Below, piece by piece: positions 17,777-27,264 of a stretch of 64,000 bases of DNA; position 1 is the stretch's first letter, and each line of letters starts with the position of its first letter. A program made the position numbers and the translations under genes. The notes below the pieces were generated by a model. The model saw nothing but the letters and a program-made list of their open reading frames with translations, was not told where the DNA came from and did no database searches. The DNA is taken from positions 95,466-159,465 of the forward strand of contig NZ_JACJTT010000008.1 in NCBI RefSeq assembly GCF_014698825.1. Reading direction: 5' to 3'. Origin of the DNA: Richelia sinica FACHB-800. Its GTDB lineage: Bacteria; Cyanobacteriota; Cyanobacteriia; Cyanobacteriales; Nostocaceae.

Positions 17777-19075
17777 ATGGATAAATCAATTATTCAGTTA
17801 GTTGACGAATTACCAACGGATAATATTACTATCAAGGTATTAAAGGCGATAGATTTCGTTGTTCCCAATAATTGGAACAATTTGGTGGGTTTTGACAATA
17901 GTGTTCGCACCATTACAGGAGAAACAGATCCCAAGGTAATTCAAAAAATTCGCGATCGCGCTGTTTCCTTATATCATGATCCGCAAAATAATTATCAATT
18001 TGTAGTCAAACTTTATCAAACCATTGATAAAGCCGATGCAGCAATGGGAACTGCGGCTTTAGCTAATAAAGTAGCGGAAAAAATCAACTTTCTGTCTTTC
18101 ATGGGTAACATTACCCCTAAAGCAGACCTGACACAAACAATTGATTTAGTCCTGAAAATAGCAGTAGAAATTATTGCTTTCTGCAAATTAAACGGCATTC
18201 CTCAACCCAACCCCCAGACATTTGCTACTTCCTTAGCTAATAACTATCAAGATGCAGCTTTAATGCGAATGGTAGCGTTAGTTTGTCTAGATGGAATTTT
18301 ACCCTTAGGGCCGGATTTCTTGATCAAAATTCAAGAAACCATTAGTGGTACCAATGCTAGTATTATCACTGACAACCCCGTTTTCTTATCTGTAAACAGC
18401 GCTATTCCTGGGAATAATCCCGCTGATAAACTCGGCTTTATTTCTCAAGGTTTTAGCTCCGTTCAAGGCTGGATGAATGGTTTAGTTGCTAAGACAGGAA
18501 TTACCCCACAATCTATTTCCAAGAGTCTGGGTAACTTTATTCAGCTTGCTGATGATAATTTAGATTTCGTGGCAGCATTTTTAGATCAAACTACCAATTA
18601 TTATGAACATACAGGTATCCAAACTGTAGCCCGTAGTTTGATTTTAAAAGCTCATGCTTTAGTCAAAGAAGAAATTAAACAAGATGCTCCCAAAGCTACC
18701 CCAAATGCTGCTGGAAATGGGACATCAGCGAGTTTTGCCGTTGGTGCAACTGTAGAGGTTTGGGATGAAGACGATGAAGATTGGTATGAAGCCACAATTA
18801 AACAAATAAAAGGTAAAGAATACTTTGTCCATTACACTGGCTATGGTTCATCGGATGATTCTTGGATTGACGAAGATGATATTCGTATTCGCAACCATGA
18901 AGCAGCAGATAAAAATGGCTTTGCTGTCGGTCAAAAAGTAAAATGTTGGGATGATGACGAAGAAGAATGGTATTCAGCCATCATTCAAGAAATTCGCAAA
19001 GGACAGTATTTTATTCGTTACGTCGATTATGATTCATCCTACGATGAATGGGTCGATGCGGATGATATTGTTTAG
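17777..19075 (+). CDS. Protein with two C-terminal Tudor/agenet-like repeats
   Basis: The 432-residue protein has an N-terminal region of about 310 residues that looks mostly helical and is not recognised. Two tandem copies of a roughly 48-residue beta-barrel motif follow, at about 322-372 ('VEVWDEDDEDWYEATIKQI', 'YFVHYTGYGSSDDSWID') and 384-432 ('VKCWDDDEEEWYSAIIQEI', 'YFIRYVDYDSSYDEWVD'). The W-x-x-A-x-I ... Y-x-V/I-x-Y ... W-V/I pattern is that of Tudor, Tudor-knot or agenet domains, which in eukaryotes bind methylated or nucleic-acid ligands. Here the repeats are very acidic. No signal peptide is seen. Function unknown. Confidence 0.75.
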   Translation: MDKSIIQLVDELPTDNITIKVLKAIDFVVPNNWNNLVGFDNSVRTITGETDPKVIQKIRDRAVSLYHDPQNNYQFVVKLYQTIDKADAAMGTAALANKVAEKINFLSFMGNITPKADLTQTIDLVLKIAVEIIAFCKLNGIPQPNPQTFATSLANNYQDAALMRMVALVCLDGILPLGPDFLIKIQETISGTNASIITDNPVFLSVNSAIPGNNPADKLGFISQGFSSVQGWMNGLVAKTGITPQSISKSLGNFIQLADDNLDFVAAFLDQTTNYYEHTGIQTVARSLILKAHALVKEEIKQDAPKATPNAAGNGTSASFAVGATVEVWDEDDEDWYEATIKQIKGKEYFVHYTGYGSSDDSWIDEDDIRIRNHEAADKNGFAVGQKVKCWDDDEEEWYSAIIQEIRKGQYFIRYVDYDSSYDEWVDADDIV

Positions 19076-19253
19076 GTAATTTTAGTAGGAGCGAAGCATT
19101 AGAAAGAAAGCATATAGGCACAACTTAATAATTGATGGCCACAATGCTTCGCTTGTAATTTATTCACACTAAATTACCTTACCTGTTCAGTAGGTCAATT
19201 TAATTGAAAATCAAATGTCATCTTTCAATATTGACCTACTAATTAAATTTTTT

Positions 19254-19793
19254 TCATCGACGCACTACAACCTTTGTCCCCACTCTAGTCCAATTGTAAA
19301 TTTTGCGAGCTTGTCGGACAGGTAAGTTTACACATCCATGACTGACCGGAGTACCAAAACGATTGTGCCAGTAAGCGCCATGAATAGCATAGCCCCCATA
19401 AAAATACATGGCGTAAGGAACATCGGGAATATCGTAACCTCGACCGCGCATTCGGTGAGTACGATACTTAGAATTAATAGTAAACCGACCCAAAGGTGTG
19501 GGTGTAGAACGTTTGCCGGTGGAAGTGCGGAAGGAGTATACTAGTTTCTTTCCTTCCCAGGCCCGTAAACGTTGTTCCGATAAATCAATTTCAATCCAGC
19601 GAGGTTGGGAGATTTGTTTATTGTAATCTTCTCTGATAGTATTTGAAGCTACCGAAGCAGCTGAAGCGGTGGCTAATTGAGAGTCAACTGTTGTTGGTGA
19701 TGACCAAGAAAGCAAAGTCACCAGCATTAACGCTGCACCTGTAAATACACTTCCAGAACAACGCATCAAACCACTACGAATGGAGGTTGACAT
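19254..19793 (-). CDS. L,D-transpeptidase (YkuD family), copy 1
   Basis: The 179-residue secreted or membrane-tethered protein has an N-terminal hydrophobic segment (about residues 15-32) and a YkuD catalytic domain: '[20 protein letters not shown]', '[16 protein letters not shown]', 'YAIHGAYWH' and the active-site 'SHGCVNLP' with the catalytic Cys. L,D-transpeptidases make 3-3 cross-links in peptidoglycan or attach proteins to it. A paralog lies about 460 bases upstream at 20256 on the same strand; the catalytic parts are nearly the same. Confidence 0.92.
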   Translation of the reverse strand: MSTSIRSGLMRCSGSVFTGAALMLVTLLSWSSPTTVDSQLATASAASVASNTIREDYNKQISQPRWIEIDLSEQRLRAWEGKKLVYSFRTSTGKRSTPTPLGRFTINSKYRTHRMRGRGYDIPDVPYAMYFYGGYAIHGAYWHNRFGTPVSHGCVNLPVRQARKIYNWTRVGTKVVVRR

Positions 19794-20255
19794 GACGCTA
19801 TCACCTTCTAGTTATGCGACAAAATTGTGAGTTTGTAGATGGGGTATCTAAAGCAACTTTTGTGGCTAAAGCTTTGTCTACCCTGCTATTTCAACGATTG
19901 TGAGCGGCTGATTTATGCCGTTACTGGTCATGATGGAATCCTGAGAAATTTCCTGCGCGTTTCAAGGTAAAGTCCCTCATCAGAAGGCGAACAAATAGAT
20001 TTTTATGAGCAGTCCCACGAATACAAATGTCAATTGACTCAGGATTTTTGAGGATTTACTTTAACTTCTAGTCAGCAGAGATTGTCCTTAGCCTCTATAT
20101 TATTTATTTCCATTTCTAGAAAGATGATTCCGGAGTACAAAAGTGTTGAATTGTCTGGATTTGTTGTGATTAATTTTGTCAACATTTCTGAAAAAATCAG
20201 TAGAACTGTTGACCCTGACACTATCCTCAATTCAACACTTGATTTTGTAGGTATT
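19794..20255. other. Intergenic stretch between the two L,D-transpeptidase genes
   Basis: About 460 bases without a supportable gene. It must carry the promoter of copy 1 near its left end. An open frame at 20082-20291 runs into copy 2 on the other strand and has no family signature. No repeat or RNA gene is recognised. Confidence 0.45.
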
Positions 20256-20777
20256 TTATTTTTGAATCACTACTGGTGTGCCGACTTTTGACCAGTTGAA
20301 TAACCATTTAGCATGATTGGGAGCTAGATTCACACAACCGTGACTGACTGGTGTACCAAAACGTCTATGCCAGTAAGCACCGTGAATGCCATAGTTACCG
20401 TCATAAAACATCGCATAGGGTACATTGGGTACATCGTAGCCTCTTCCCCGCATCCGGGTAACTTTGTGCATGGATTGGATTTTAAAAGTACCTATACGAG
20501 TGGGAGTTGCTCGTTTACCAGAAGAAATGGTAATCGCGTAAACAGGTTTGTTTCCTTCCCAAGCAATGAGGTTTTGTTTAGCTAGATTAATTTGAATCCA
20601 ACGTTGATCAGATTTTTGTAGTTGAGCAACAGCTTGTTGAATTTTCCCAGTTTTAGTATTAGGTATACCAGTACCGACGACTGGATTAATAACTGTTAAG
20701 GATACTACTGCACTGGTCAGTAATACTTTGAAGGGACGCACCCAGTCAACACAAGTTAGGTTTTTCATGGCAAACAC
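20256..20777 (-). CDS. L,D-transpeptidase (YkuD family), copy 2
   Basis: This 173-residue paralog of copy 1 has a signal-type N-terminus (hydrophobic residues about 15-30) and the YkuD core: 'WIQINLAKQNLIAWEGNKPV', 'SSGKRATPTRIGTFKI', '[25 protein letters not shown]'-type motif with catalytic Cys. Both proteins are short, without LysM or other wall-binding domains. The pair looks like a local duplication: the N-termini differ while the catalytic half is conserved. It should act on peptidoglycan in the periplasm. Confidence 0.92.
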   Translation of the reverse strand: MFAMKNLTCVDWVRPFKVLLTSAVVSLTVINPVVGTGIPNTKTGKIQQAVAQLQKSDQRWIQINLAKQNLIAWEGNKPVYAITISSGKRATPTRIGTFKIQSMHKVTRMRGRGYDVPNVPYAMFYDGNYGIHGAYWHRRFGTPVSHGCVNLAPNHAKWLFNWSKVGTPVVIQK

Positions 20778-20844
20778 ACTCCCCCTTTGTCCTGTTTCTC
20801 TGTGTATGGTGAAAACAGGTGTGATTGTTTAATGATTCCTGTTA

Positions 20845-21477
20845 CTAATTTAACTTGATTAGTAAGTTTCTGGCTTGTTGAGCGATCGCATCCCAGTTTT
20901 CTTTTTGTACACAGTGTTTAGGAAATAATTCTCCACTTAAACCCACTGCCACTGCTCCAGCTTGTAAAAATTCTTTAGCATTATCCAGGGTGACACCACC
21001 AGTAGGAACTAAGGGAATATGCCCAAGCGGCCCTTGTAAACTTTTCACATAGCTTGCTCCTCCCACTGCCCCTACAGGAAAAACTTTCACACAACTAGCA
21101 CCCAGATGATGAGCAGTAATAATTTCTGTCGGTGTCAGCGCACCTGGAATGATGGGAACACCTTTAGCTACTGCGGTTTTAATCATCTCTGGATCAATAT
21201 GGGGAGTGAACAGAAATTGCGCTCCTGAAGCGATCGCATCTTCTAACTGCTGCACATTAAATAACGTCCCCGTGCCAATTACACAATGAGGTAAATCTGC
21301 ACGGAGTTGACTGATTAACTCCCCCGCGCGATCGCTATTCCAGGTGATTTCAATTAGCTGCATTCCCCCCGCAACCACAGCTAAAGCCATTTTTTCCCCT
21401 AATTCTTTTTTGGGAGCGCGAATCACAGCGATCGCTCGGTATTGTTGCAACAGTGATAACCAAACTTGATTAGACAT
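20845..21477 (-). CDS. eda: 2-keto-3-deoxy-6-phosphogluconate / 4-hydroxy-2-oxoglutarate aldolase
   Basis: The class I aldolase cleaves KDPG to pyruvate and glyceraldehyde-3-phosphate (Entner-Doudoroff pathway). From ATG 21477 the 210 residues match the usual size; the frame continues to 21543, but the extra 22 residues do not look like family sequence. Motifs are 'YRAIAVIRAP', 'LIEITWNSDRAGELI', 'VIGTGTLF', 'FTPHIDPEMI', 'GALTPTEIITAH', the Schiff-base Lys in 'ASCVKVFPVGAVGG' and 'PTGGVTLDNA'. It is a single gene, upstream of nothing obviously related. Confidence 0.9.
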   Translation of the reverse strand: MSNQVWLSLLQQYRAIAVIRAPKKELGEKMALAVVAGGMQLIEITWNSDRAGELISQLRADLPHCVIGTGTLFNVQQLEDAIASGAQFLFTPHIDPEMIKTAVAKGVPIIPGALTPTEIITAHHLGASCVKVFPVGAVGGASYVKSLQGPLGHIPLVPTGGVTLDNAKEFLQAGAVAVGLSGELFPKHCVQKENWDAIAQQARNLLIKLN

Positions 21478-21656
21478 TTTGACTGTGATTGATAACCAAG
21501 AGGTAGAAACACCTCCTTTAAAAGAGTGACATAGGAGCAGCATTTTTCATTCCTGCTTGCTGATCAAATCCATCTATGTCATACTGAATATATACAACAT
21601 AAAGTCTATCGAATTACCGTATTTTATTTTTGTCCCAAGTTAAGAGTGAAAGCAAA

Positions 21657-21908
21657 ATGGCCATAGCACAGGAAAATATAGCATCAACCCTAACCATTGC
21701 AAAAACCAGTCCAACCCTCACTACAGCTAGCGTCTGGGAAATGGTACACAGACAAATACAAAGATGGCTATGGCATTCCCATGCTTACGGCACAGTTTTG
21801 GGAGTTTTGCTCCTCACAATAGCAAGTTTGATTTTTTTGACCATCCATTGGCTTTACCGCTTACTGTTTACTCACCAAGCACAAGAAACAATGGAACATC
21901 AACAGTAA
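21657..21908 (+). CDS. Small single-span membrane protein, hypothetical
   Basis: From ATG 21657 the protein has 83 residues; the frame extends upstream to a TTG at 21630 but the ATG is more plausible. A soluble N-terminus is followed by one strong membrane segment ('GTVLGVLLLTIASLIFLTI', about residues 45-65) and a short tail. No family is recognised. Its last ten bases overlap the 3' end of the convergent pabAB gene. It may be a real small membrane protein, but support is only the hydrophobic pattern and frame. Confidence 0.45.
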   Translation: MAIAQENIASTLTIAKTSPTLTTASVWEMVHRQIQRWLWHSHAYGTVLGVLLLTIASLIFLTIHWLYRLLFTHQAQETMEHQQ

Positions 21909-24055
21909 TAAGCAGTTTCCCTATCTACAATTTGGTATAAATCGGGGTGAAATTCACCATGCACAGTCATAATTAAAGCCTGGATTAAAGCTTGAGCCTT
22001 CAGAACAATCTCTGCAAATTCTGCCTCTGGTTCAGATAAAGCCACAATTCCACCCCCAACCCCAATAGAAGTTTGATTAGGAGTGAGAATTGCCGTCCGA
22101 ATGACAATATTCAAATCTGCTGCACCATTCACCCCTAAAAAACCAATCGCACCTGAATAAACACCCCGTGCTGCTGATTCCAATTGATCTATAATTTCCA
22201 TTGTTCTCATCTTAGGTGCACCCGTCATAGAACCACCAGGAAAAGCCATCTGAATACAATCAGTAGCTCCCATATCTGGGCGTAAACAACCCCGAATAGT
22301 TGTTACCAACTGGTGTACAGTAGCATAAGTTTCTACATCCATTAATTTAGGAACTTCAATACTACCAACTTGACAAACCTTGCCTAAATCATTGCGTAAT
22401 AAATCCACAATCATCAAATTTTCAGAACGGTCTTTTTCACTATTTTTTAGCTGTTGATAAAGCATTAAATCTTCTTCAGGAGTTTTGCCCCGTGGCACAG
22501 TTCCCTTAATTGGTTTTGTTTCCACCCAACCTTGAGCATCAATTCTTAAAAATCGTTCTGGAGAAGAACAAGCAACAGCCAAATCACCAAATCGCAAAAA
22601 TGCTGAATAAGGTGCAGCATTCACATTTCTTAATACCCGATAAAATGTCAGCGGGTCTGGAGTTGTATCAGTAGTTAACTGATTAGTTAAACAGACTTGA
22701 TAACTTTCTCCCTCATAGATTTTCTGCAAACATGTTTGAATATCATGGAGATAATGCTGTTGAGAACGTTGAAAACTTAAAATTACTGATTTTTGCGAAT
22801 CATTTGAATGAATCGGCTCTATTGGTAACAGATGATGTAATTGTTTTTCTATCAAATCAAACCAACTATTAGCATCATCTATTTCTCCCTGCTCCGCTAA
22901 ATATAATAAATAAGTCTTTTTCTCCTCATGATCAAAAGCAATAATGCGATCAGCCAAGATAAAAAAAGCATCCGGCAATTCAGAAACATGCACTAAATTG
23001 GCACCACATTCTGCCTTTAGTTCATAACCAAAATAGCCTACAAATCCACAATTAAAATCAAATGGCAAATGATCACAGCGACTATAACGGCGAGCTAGTT
23101 CACTTCTTAAATAGACAAAAATACTTTCTGTGCGCTTAATTTCCCTTCCCGATTGCTGAATAATTAGTTGTTGGTTATGAGTATGGTATTTAACCACTAA
23201 ACTCTGTGGACTGCTGGCACTGCCCATAAAAGAAAAACGAGATAAACCAGATTCTAAATAACTACTATCCAGCCAAAAAGCAGTTTTTTCTGTTGCAAAC
23301 AAATTCAAAAATACTTGTTCTGAATCTGGATAAATATCTAATTCTCGACTATAAACTTGAAATTCTGATGTATCCTTGAGGCTTTTAGCTTCATCAACTT
23401 CCAAACTTGTATCTAGGACAGGAATATATAACTGAGGCGCTGATTTTTGGTGAATAAATTCCTGAGTAATATCTCGGAAATTGGCTAATATCATACTTCC
23501 ATATTCAGAGCAAATTGACTCTGGATGGAATTGCACACCCCAAAATGGGAAATGACGATGATGCAAACCCATGACTACACCTGTGTCAGTCCAGGCAGTT
23601 TTTTCCAAACAACTAGGTAAATCATCAGCAACAACTAAGGAGTTGTAACAAACAGCCGAGAAAGGATTAGGAATACCTTGAAATAATTCAGAATTCTGAT
23701 GATAGATTTTACTCAATCTACCATGTCTAATTTCCGGGGTATGAACGACACTAGCACCATAAACATAACCCAGTCCTTGATGACCAAGACACACACCAAG
23801 TAAAGGTACTTCTATTTCTTGCAAAACTTGACTACAAATACCGAAGTCCTCAACATTCTCTGGACGACCGGGCCCAGGAGAAATGACCACATTATCAAAA
23901 GCTAATTGTTTTAGCTCTTCCCACTTCAGTTGATCATTATGAATTACTAGGGGAACTACTCCATTGACTTGGGCAATCATCTGATACAAATTAAATGTAT
24001 AAGAATCATAGTTATCAATGAGCAGTGTTCGCACTTGATTTTTCCCCGTGATCAT
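21899..24055 (-). CDS. pabAB: Aminodeoxychorismate synthase, PabA-PabB fusion
   Basis: The 718-residue fusion makes 4-amino-4-deoxychorismate for folate synthesis. Residues 1-200 form the class I glutamine amidotransferase ('LLIDNYDSYTFNLYQ', Cys89 in 'LLGVCLGHQGLG', 'VQFHPESI'). Residues about 250-700 form the chorismate-binding domain ('NAAPYSAFLRFGDLAVACSSPERFL', 'MIVDLLRNDLGKV', 'FPGGSMTGAPK'). The motif 'PIKGT' has the Lys of PabB, where anthranilate synthase TrpE has Ala, so PabAB is favoured over a TrpEG fusion. It is a single gene converging on the small membrane protein. Confidence 0.9.
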   Translation of the reverse strand: MITGKNQVRTLLIDNYDSYTFNLYQMIAQVNGVVPLVIHNDQLKWEELKQLAFDNVVISPGPGRPENVEDFGICSQVLQEIEVPLLGVCLGHQGLGYVYGASVVHTPEIRHGRLSKIYHQNSELFQGIPNPFSAVCYNSLVVADDLPSCLEKTAWTDTGVVMGLHHRHFPFWGVQFHPESICSEYGSMILANFRDITQEFIHQKSAPQLYIPVLDTSLEVDEAKSLKDTSEFQVYSRELDIYPDSEQVFLNLFATEKTAFWLDSSYLESGLSRFSFMGSASSPQSLVVKYHTHNQQLIIQQSGREIKRTESIFVYLRSELARRYSRCDHLPFDFNCGFVGYFGYELKAECGANLVHVSELPDAFFILADRIIAFDHEEKKTYLLYLAEQGEIDDANSWFDLIEKQLHHLLPIEPIHSNDSQKSVILSFQRSQQHYLHDIQTCLQKIYEGESYQVCLTNQLTTDTTPDPLTFYRVLRNVNAAPYSAFLRFGDLAVACSSPERFLRIDAQGWVETKPIKGTVPRGKTPEEDLMLYQQLKNSEKDRSENLMIVDLLRNDLGKVCQVGSIEVPKLMDVETYATVHQLVTTIRGCLRPDMGATDCIQMAFPGGSMTGAPKMRTMEIIDQLESAARGVYSGAIGFLGVNGAADLNIVIRTAILTPNQTSIGVGGGIVALSEPEAEFAEIVLKAQALIQALIMTVHGEFHPDLYQIVDRETAYYC

Positions 24056-24706
24056 CTTTTTGGTTTTAATGCTTGTAATTAATTAAATAAGCTAATTCAT
24101 AGAGAAAAATTCTATGTATATACAGAAATATCAATTATTTCGTAGGGTGTGTTATGCCAAAGGCTAACGCACCGTTAATCACTGCTACATGAACATTTCT
24201 CAACTTAGATTATATTTAGCATCGGCTTACTTAATGTCTATCAAATTTTATTCAGTTTCATCAATCAATTATCTGCAAAACCGCCAATCAACCCAAGTCA
24301 AATGCTGATATCATGGCAGCAACTTCAGTATAGACATATGTAATACCGTTTCTTCATGAAGCTGCGCTTAATTCCTTTCATTCTTTCTTTGTGTCCTTTC
24401 CTTCGGAACGCTCTGCGTTAGCGGAGCTTTCGCTTTAGCGATACGTGGTTCGTTATATAATTTGGCGCGTCTATGGCTACGCCACGCAAGCTATCATCCA
24501 GAATTGGTATAAATCAATCTAAATATTCAAATAAGATTGGAAAAGCTAGTGAAGTGATAAAAAAGCTCACATCCTTTCTCCATACAATTATCTTGAAGTA
24601 GAATATTTATTTACCCATCGAAATCATTATTTAAGCCAAAACGCCGCATAGTCTTTCTATAAATTTGACTATCGGCTGCAACATTTAAATAAATCATTTT
24701 TTAAAG
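24056..24706. other. Intergenic stretch with repeat debris
   Basis: About 650 bases without a gene. The left part contains a GTAGGGTGTGTTA... type phrase common between genes in this group (near 24143). The segment 24400-24495 is a patchwork of short palindromic pieces (GCGTTAGCGGAGC, CTTTCGCTTTAGCG and GGCTACGCCACGC), related to the interspersed modules elsewhere in the window. ATTGGTATAA at 24503-24512 resembles the end of the inverted-repeat element at 46.5 kb. Confidence 0.5.
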
Positions 24707-24780
24707 TGGCTCAGGTCGGATTTGAACCAACGACCCCAGGCTTATGAGTCCCGTGCTCTAACCAACTGAGCTACTGAGCC
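24707..24780 (-). tRNA. tRNA-Met (CAT)
   Basis: The 74-base cloverleaf on the minus strand has acceptor GGCTCAG paired with CTGAGCC, D-stem GCTC/GAGC, and T-arm GTTGG-TTCAAAT-CCGAC. The loop CTCATAA gives anticodon CAT. The first acceptor pair is a normal G-C and the anticodon stem lacks the three G-C pairs of initiators, so elongator Met is likely. A tRNA-Ile with modified CAT cannot be fully excluded from sequence alone. CCA is not encoded. Confidence 0.9.
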
Positions 24781-24856
24781 AGGTTTTTTATCACCTTTAT
24801 TAATATACCATACCGCTAAGATGATGACAATAGTTTGTTGAAAATTTTTAGGAACC

Positions 24857-24885
24857 AAAAATAAAAGAGGGAGCTAAACTCCCTC
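24857..24885 (-). terminator. Rho-independent terminator of the LysM-M23 gene
   Basis: On the minus strand GAGGGAG and CTCCCTC (24885-24879 and 24873-24867) form a perfect seven-pair stem with a five-base loop, followed by TTTTATTTTT. It lies about 36 bases after the stop of the peptidase gene. Confidence 0.85.
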
Positions 24886-24921
24886 AACGAACAAGGCAAT
24901 TTTTGCGGTTGTGAACAAGTT

Positions 24922-27252
24922 TTAAACTCGTTCTGGCAGGAAAGCGATAGGGTTAGTAGCGCCTTTACCTGCGGGGTGGATTTCAAAATGGCTGTGGGGA
25001 CCGGTGCTAAAGCCTGTGCTACCCATAGTGGCAATTTGTTGTCCTTGTTGTACCTGTTGACCTACTTGCACTAAAATGCGGCTGTTGTGTGCATAACGAG
25101 TCAAACTGCCATCAGGATGGCGGATATCAACTAGGTTGCCATAACCACCGTTATTCCAACCTGCTTTTTCTATGACACCAGGGGCTGAGGCATAGATGGG
25201 TGTACCAACACCGTTGGCAATATCAATACCTCTGTGCATTCTGCCCCAACGCCAACCATAACCAGAGGTGAGCACACCTTTAGCTGGCCAGATGTAAGCT
25301 GAGTTGGAGGTAGAAGGTAAAGAAGGATTGGTGTTTTCGTCGATGGCTCTAGGCAGGTAGATATCTACTGCTGCCAAAGGTGGCAATTGGGGAGATACTT
25401 GAGTACCTCGTAATTTGCCTAAGGAGTCAGAGGCGTTGTTCACACCTACTGATGGAACTGGAATTTGAATGCCAGAAGAATTACGAGCCGAGTTCCATCC
25501 ATTGTTAGGTGCTTGGTTAGGCACAAATTCTGGATTAACTGGCTCGTTCACTGGACGATTCATCCGCAGTAAAGGTTTCTTCACGGGTTCTTCGCTGTAG
25601 CTGGGCAATATTGGCCGAGGTACAGGGATAGAAATGGCAGGTGCGGAGAAATTGCGGTTAGAGATGGCAATATTGCTTCTTTTCACCACGGGAGCTTGGA
25701 TACCTACACTCTCTGATTCAGACAGGGTAGATACGGTTACACCTGTAACACCGTTTTGTTGATTGCGATATTTTTGCCGTAATCTTTCGATTTCAGCTTG
25801 TAAGTTGCGAAGACGCTCGTTACCTTTATTCCTAGCTACCTTTTGGGGTTGCTTATTTTCCCGTTGGTAATCAGCAAAAGCGGTAGGAACTGGGCTATCT
25901 CCACCCATACCATAGGAGTTGGCAGGGGTGGGGACTGGTTCTGGTGCGATCGCAGAATTATTAGCCTGAGTCTGATTGTTTGGTGTGACTGGGGTAGGAA
26001 CTGTAACGCCGTTCTCGGTAGCTGGGATGTTGATGGGAACAGAATTATCGGCAGCTATCGATGTGGGAATAGTAATACTGCTGTTGTTAGTACCAACTGA
26101 TGGCTGTGGAGCTATAGGGAAACTGGGGTTGATACTAACTTGATTAACAGGTGCAGTTGGTAGTTTGGTATTGCTGCTCTTGACCTTGCTGGAGGGAATG
26201 ATTAATTTCTGGCTGATTTGCAGTTGGTTAGGATCGCTAAGATTATTAACCTTGACTAATTCTGCAATGGAAGTCCCATAATTTTTAGCGATCGCTGCCA
26301 GTGTATCTCCCGGCTGAACTTCGTAGGTAGTTGGTGCCGACTGGGCAATCACTGTTTCTTTTACTGGTGCAGGTGCGGCTATTTCCTGCTTCAGTGTCTG
26401 TGCTTTTTGGCTTTGTTTTAACCGGGCAATCAGGTCAGAATTAGCTTCTGTTACACCTGCTGCACTAGGTACTGTTGTTGCTGCTATGGTGTTTGGCTGT
26501 GCTGGTGCCACACCTGTTGCTGGTAAATTTGTGGACTCCTCAGACCGCAACTCCGCCAGACTTTCTCTTAAACGGTTCGATTTTTCCTGCAAGCGATTGA
26601 GGGCAAATTCTTGCTGCGCTTTCAGTTGAGCATTGACGCTGCTGCTTGCGGTTTCTTTGTTCTCTCCTGTTACGGGTGCAGTTGTGCTGCTAGCAACACC
26701 CTCAGCGGGAGAAACTTGCACTGCTGTCTCTGGCAGTTGATAGGCTTTTTGCTCTGTAGACAGAGATACTAATTGATGCGGCAAACCAATTGCATTTCTG
26801 TTGGCTACAGCTGCATCTGCACCTGCTTCTGTTGCAGAAACTGGTACAGCAATACTGTTGGCTAAAATTTGCCATTTAGCTTCAAGCCCAGGCACTTGTG
26901 AAACTGCTGTTGGTTCCACAACGATAGGATTTTCAGGCACGCTCGCTGATGAGACGGCTTGGGACTCCAGCTGCGTGGCGGCAAATTTGAGTTCAGTCTC
27001 AGAAACAGCAGGAATAGTTGAAGCTGCTTTTTGACTGCCAACGGGAGCCGCTGCTTGGGCTTGATCGCTTTGTCGAGTCACCAAAAGGCTGGTTGCTCCC
27101 ATTGAGATTGCTAAACCAATCATGGCAGCTTGAGTCCGCACCCGGCGGTTAGCTTTGGGATTCATCTCGTTTAAATGCTCTACCGGGGCATCATCGCTGC
27201 TAGGTTTATTATTCAACACAGCCTTCACTCTCTTTTTCAATGCTCGTTTCAA
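24922..27252 (-). CDS. LysM and M23 peptidase domain cell-wall protein
   Basis: The protein is probably a peptidoglycan endopeptidase or an amidase activator acting in the periplasm. I start at TTG 27252 because AGGAGG sits six bases upstream; the frame runs on to 27336 without a better start. From the TTG it has 776 residues: a basic N-terminus, one membrane segment (about residues 40-58), a long low-complexity region with a coiled coil, one LysM domain ('YEVQPGDTLAAIAKNYG'), another Pro/Ser-rich linker, and a C-terminal M23 domain with zinc ligands in 'HRGIDIANG' and 'HSHFEIHP'. A terminator follows at 24857-24885. A long, possibly structured leader precedes it. Confidence 0.92.
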   Translation of the reverse strand: MKRALKKRVKAVLNNKPSSDDAPVEHLNEMNPKANRRVRTQAAMIGLAISMGATSLLVTRQSDQAQAAAPVGSQKAASTIPAVSETELKFAATQLESQAVSSASVPENPIVVEPTAVSQVPGLEAKWQILANSIAVPVSATEAGADAAVANRNAIGLPHQLVSLSTEQKAYQLPETAVQVSPAEGVASSTTAPVTGENKETASSSVNAQLKAQQEFALNRLQEKSNRLRESLAELRSEESTNLPATGVAPAQPNTIAATTVPSAAGVTEANSDLIARLKQSQKAQTLKQEIAAPAPVKETVIAQSAPTTYEVQPGDTLAAIAKNYGTSIAELVKVNNLSDPNQLQISQKLIIPSSKVKSSNTKLPTAPVNQVSINPSFPIAPQPSVGTNNSSITIPTSIAADNSVPINIPATENGVTVPTPVTPNNQTQANNSAIAPEPVPTPANSYGMGGDSPVPTAFADYQRENKQPQKVARNKGNERLRNLQAEIERLRQKYRNQQNGVTGVTVSTLSESESVGIQAPVVKRSNIAISNRNFSAPAISIPVPRPILPSYSEEPVKKPLLRMNRPVNEPVNPEFVPNQAPNNGWNSARNSSGIQIPVPSVGVNNASDSLGKLRGTQVSPQLPPLAAVDIYLPRAIDENTNPSLPSTSNSAYIWPAKGVLTSGYGWRWGRMHRGIDIANGVGTPIYASAPGVIEKAGWNNGGYGNLVDIRHPDGSLTRYAHNSRILVQVGQQVQQGQQIATMGSTGFSTGPHSHFEIHPAGKGATNPIAFLPERV

Positions 27253-27258
27253 AGACGA

Positions 27259-27264
27259 CCTCCT
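27259..27264 (-). promoter_or_regulatory. Strong Shine-Dalgarno fixing the TTG start of the M23 gene
   Basis: On the minus strand AGGAGG stands six bases before TTG 27252. It is a near-perfect anti-16S match in a genome where many genes have weak ones, and it argues for TTG 27252 rather than the upstream ATG 27336. Confidence 0.7.

Noticed and set aside
20082..20291. Open frame of 69 codons between the two L,D-transpeptidases.
   Set aside because: Runs into the opposite-strand gene at its end and has no recognisable features.
21899..24055. Annotation as anthranilate synthase TrpE/TrpG fusion.
   Set aside because: The PIKGT motif has the Lys typical of PabB; TrpE has Ala here.
24707..24780. 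tRNA-Ile2 (CAT, lysidine-modified).
   Set aside because: The acceptor and anticodon stems do not look like tRNA-Ile2; elongator Met is more likely, though not proved.
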